Assembly (NCBI GenBank): GCA_900542265.1 | Contig: UQML01000050.1 | Location: 1 to 5,346 of the forward strand | Direction of reading: 5' to 3' | DNA length: 5,346 nucleotides | Origin: an uncultured Eggerthella sp. | Lineage (GTDB): Bacteria; Actinomycetota; Coriobacteriia; Coriobacteriales; Eggerthellaceae | Shown: piece after piece, positions 5,326 to 5,346 of the stretch | Layout: each line of letters begins with the position of its first letter | Numbering within the stretch: the first letter of the stretch is position 1 | Position numbers and translations under genes: made by a program | The notes under the pieces: generated by a model | The model's database searches: none | What the model was told of the DNA's origin: nothing | Seen by the model: only the letters and a program-made list of their open reading frames with translations

Positions 5326-5346
5326 GGTTACATAAAGCTAAGTTAA
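5292..5346. repeat. Right arm of perfect 55-bp terminal inverted repeat
   Basis: This is the exact reverse complement of 1-55. The match ends at 5292 but resumes after one extra base for six bases. It ends flush with the window edge, so it probably continues beyond. Between this arm and the gene at 5002 lie about 290 non-coding bases with the dyads described above and no credible open reading frame. Confidence 0.95.

Noticed and set aside
1..5346. Composite transposon or insertion sequence bounded by the terminal repeats
   Set aside because: No transposase or recombinase is encoded, target-site duplications cannot be seen, and the repeat boundary falls inside a hairpin rather than at a clean end.

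Overview
The window looks like a moderate-GC (mid-40s percent by eye) bacterial chromosomal segment with three complete genes and long untranslated regions. All three genes start at ATG behind a strong GAGGGG-type Shine-Dalgarno site and end near intrinsic terminators, which suggests an anaerobic Gram-positive-type bacterium (Bacillota or low-GC Coriobacteriia). That assignment is a guess; no taxonomic marker gene is present.

Layout, left to right: a 55-bp repeat (1-55) whose exact reverse complement closes the window (5292-5346); about 630 bases without a convincing gene but with several strong potential hairpins (56-690); a 481-residue polytopic membrane protein on the plus strand (708-2153); two consecutive intrinsic terminators (2180-2217 and 2274-2320); a 313-residue ketopantoate-reductase-family enzyme on the minus strand (2345-3286); a non-coding gap with a strong minus-strand terminator (3431-3477); a second 481-residue membrane protein on the minus strand (3557-5002), a gap-free paralogue of the first at about 82% identity; and a 344-base leader region with several dyads (5003-5346).

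The two permease-like genes form a large inverted duplication with the reductase in the middle. Their hydrophobic core has diverged at silent and replacement sites, but their first 51 nt (RBS, start and 10 codons) and an 89-nt stretch encoding the charged C-terminal tail are identical base for base. The transporter fold appears to be that of the UraA/NCS2-SulP superfamily, with unknown substrate. The reductase keeps the NADPH-binding and catalytic residues of PanE. A link between the transporters and a 2-oxo or 2-hydroxy acid is only an inference from adjacency.

The perfect terminal inverted repeat is the main structural oddity. Its length equals a common de Bruijn assembler k-mer (55), so the window may be a whole contig cut at a longer inverted repeat. 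If so, the segment sits between inverted copies of something not visible here, its chromosomal orientation is undetermined, and real inversion is possible. I found no transposase, recombinase, CRISPR array, tRNA or rRNA.
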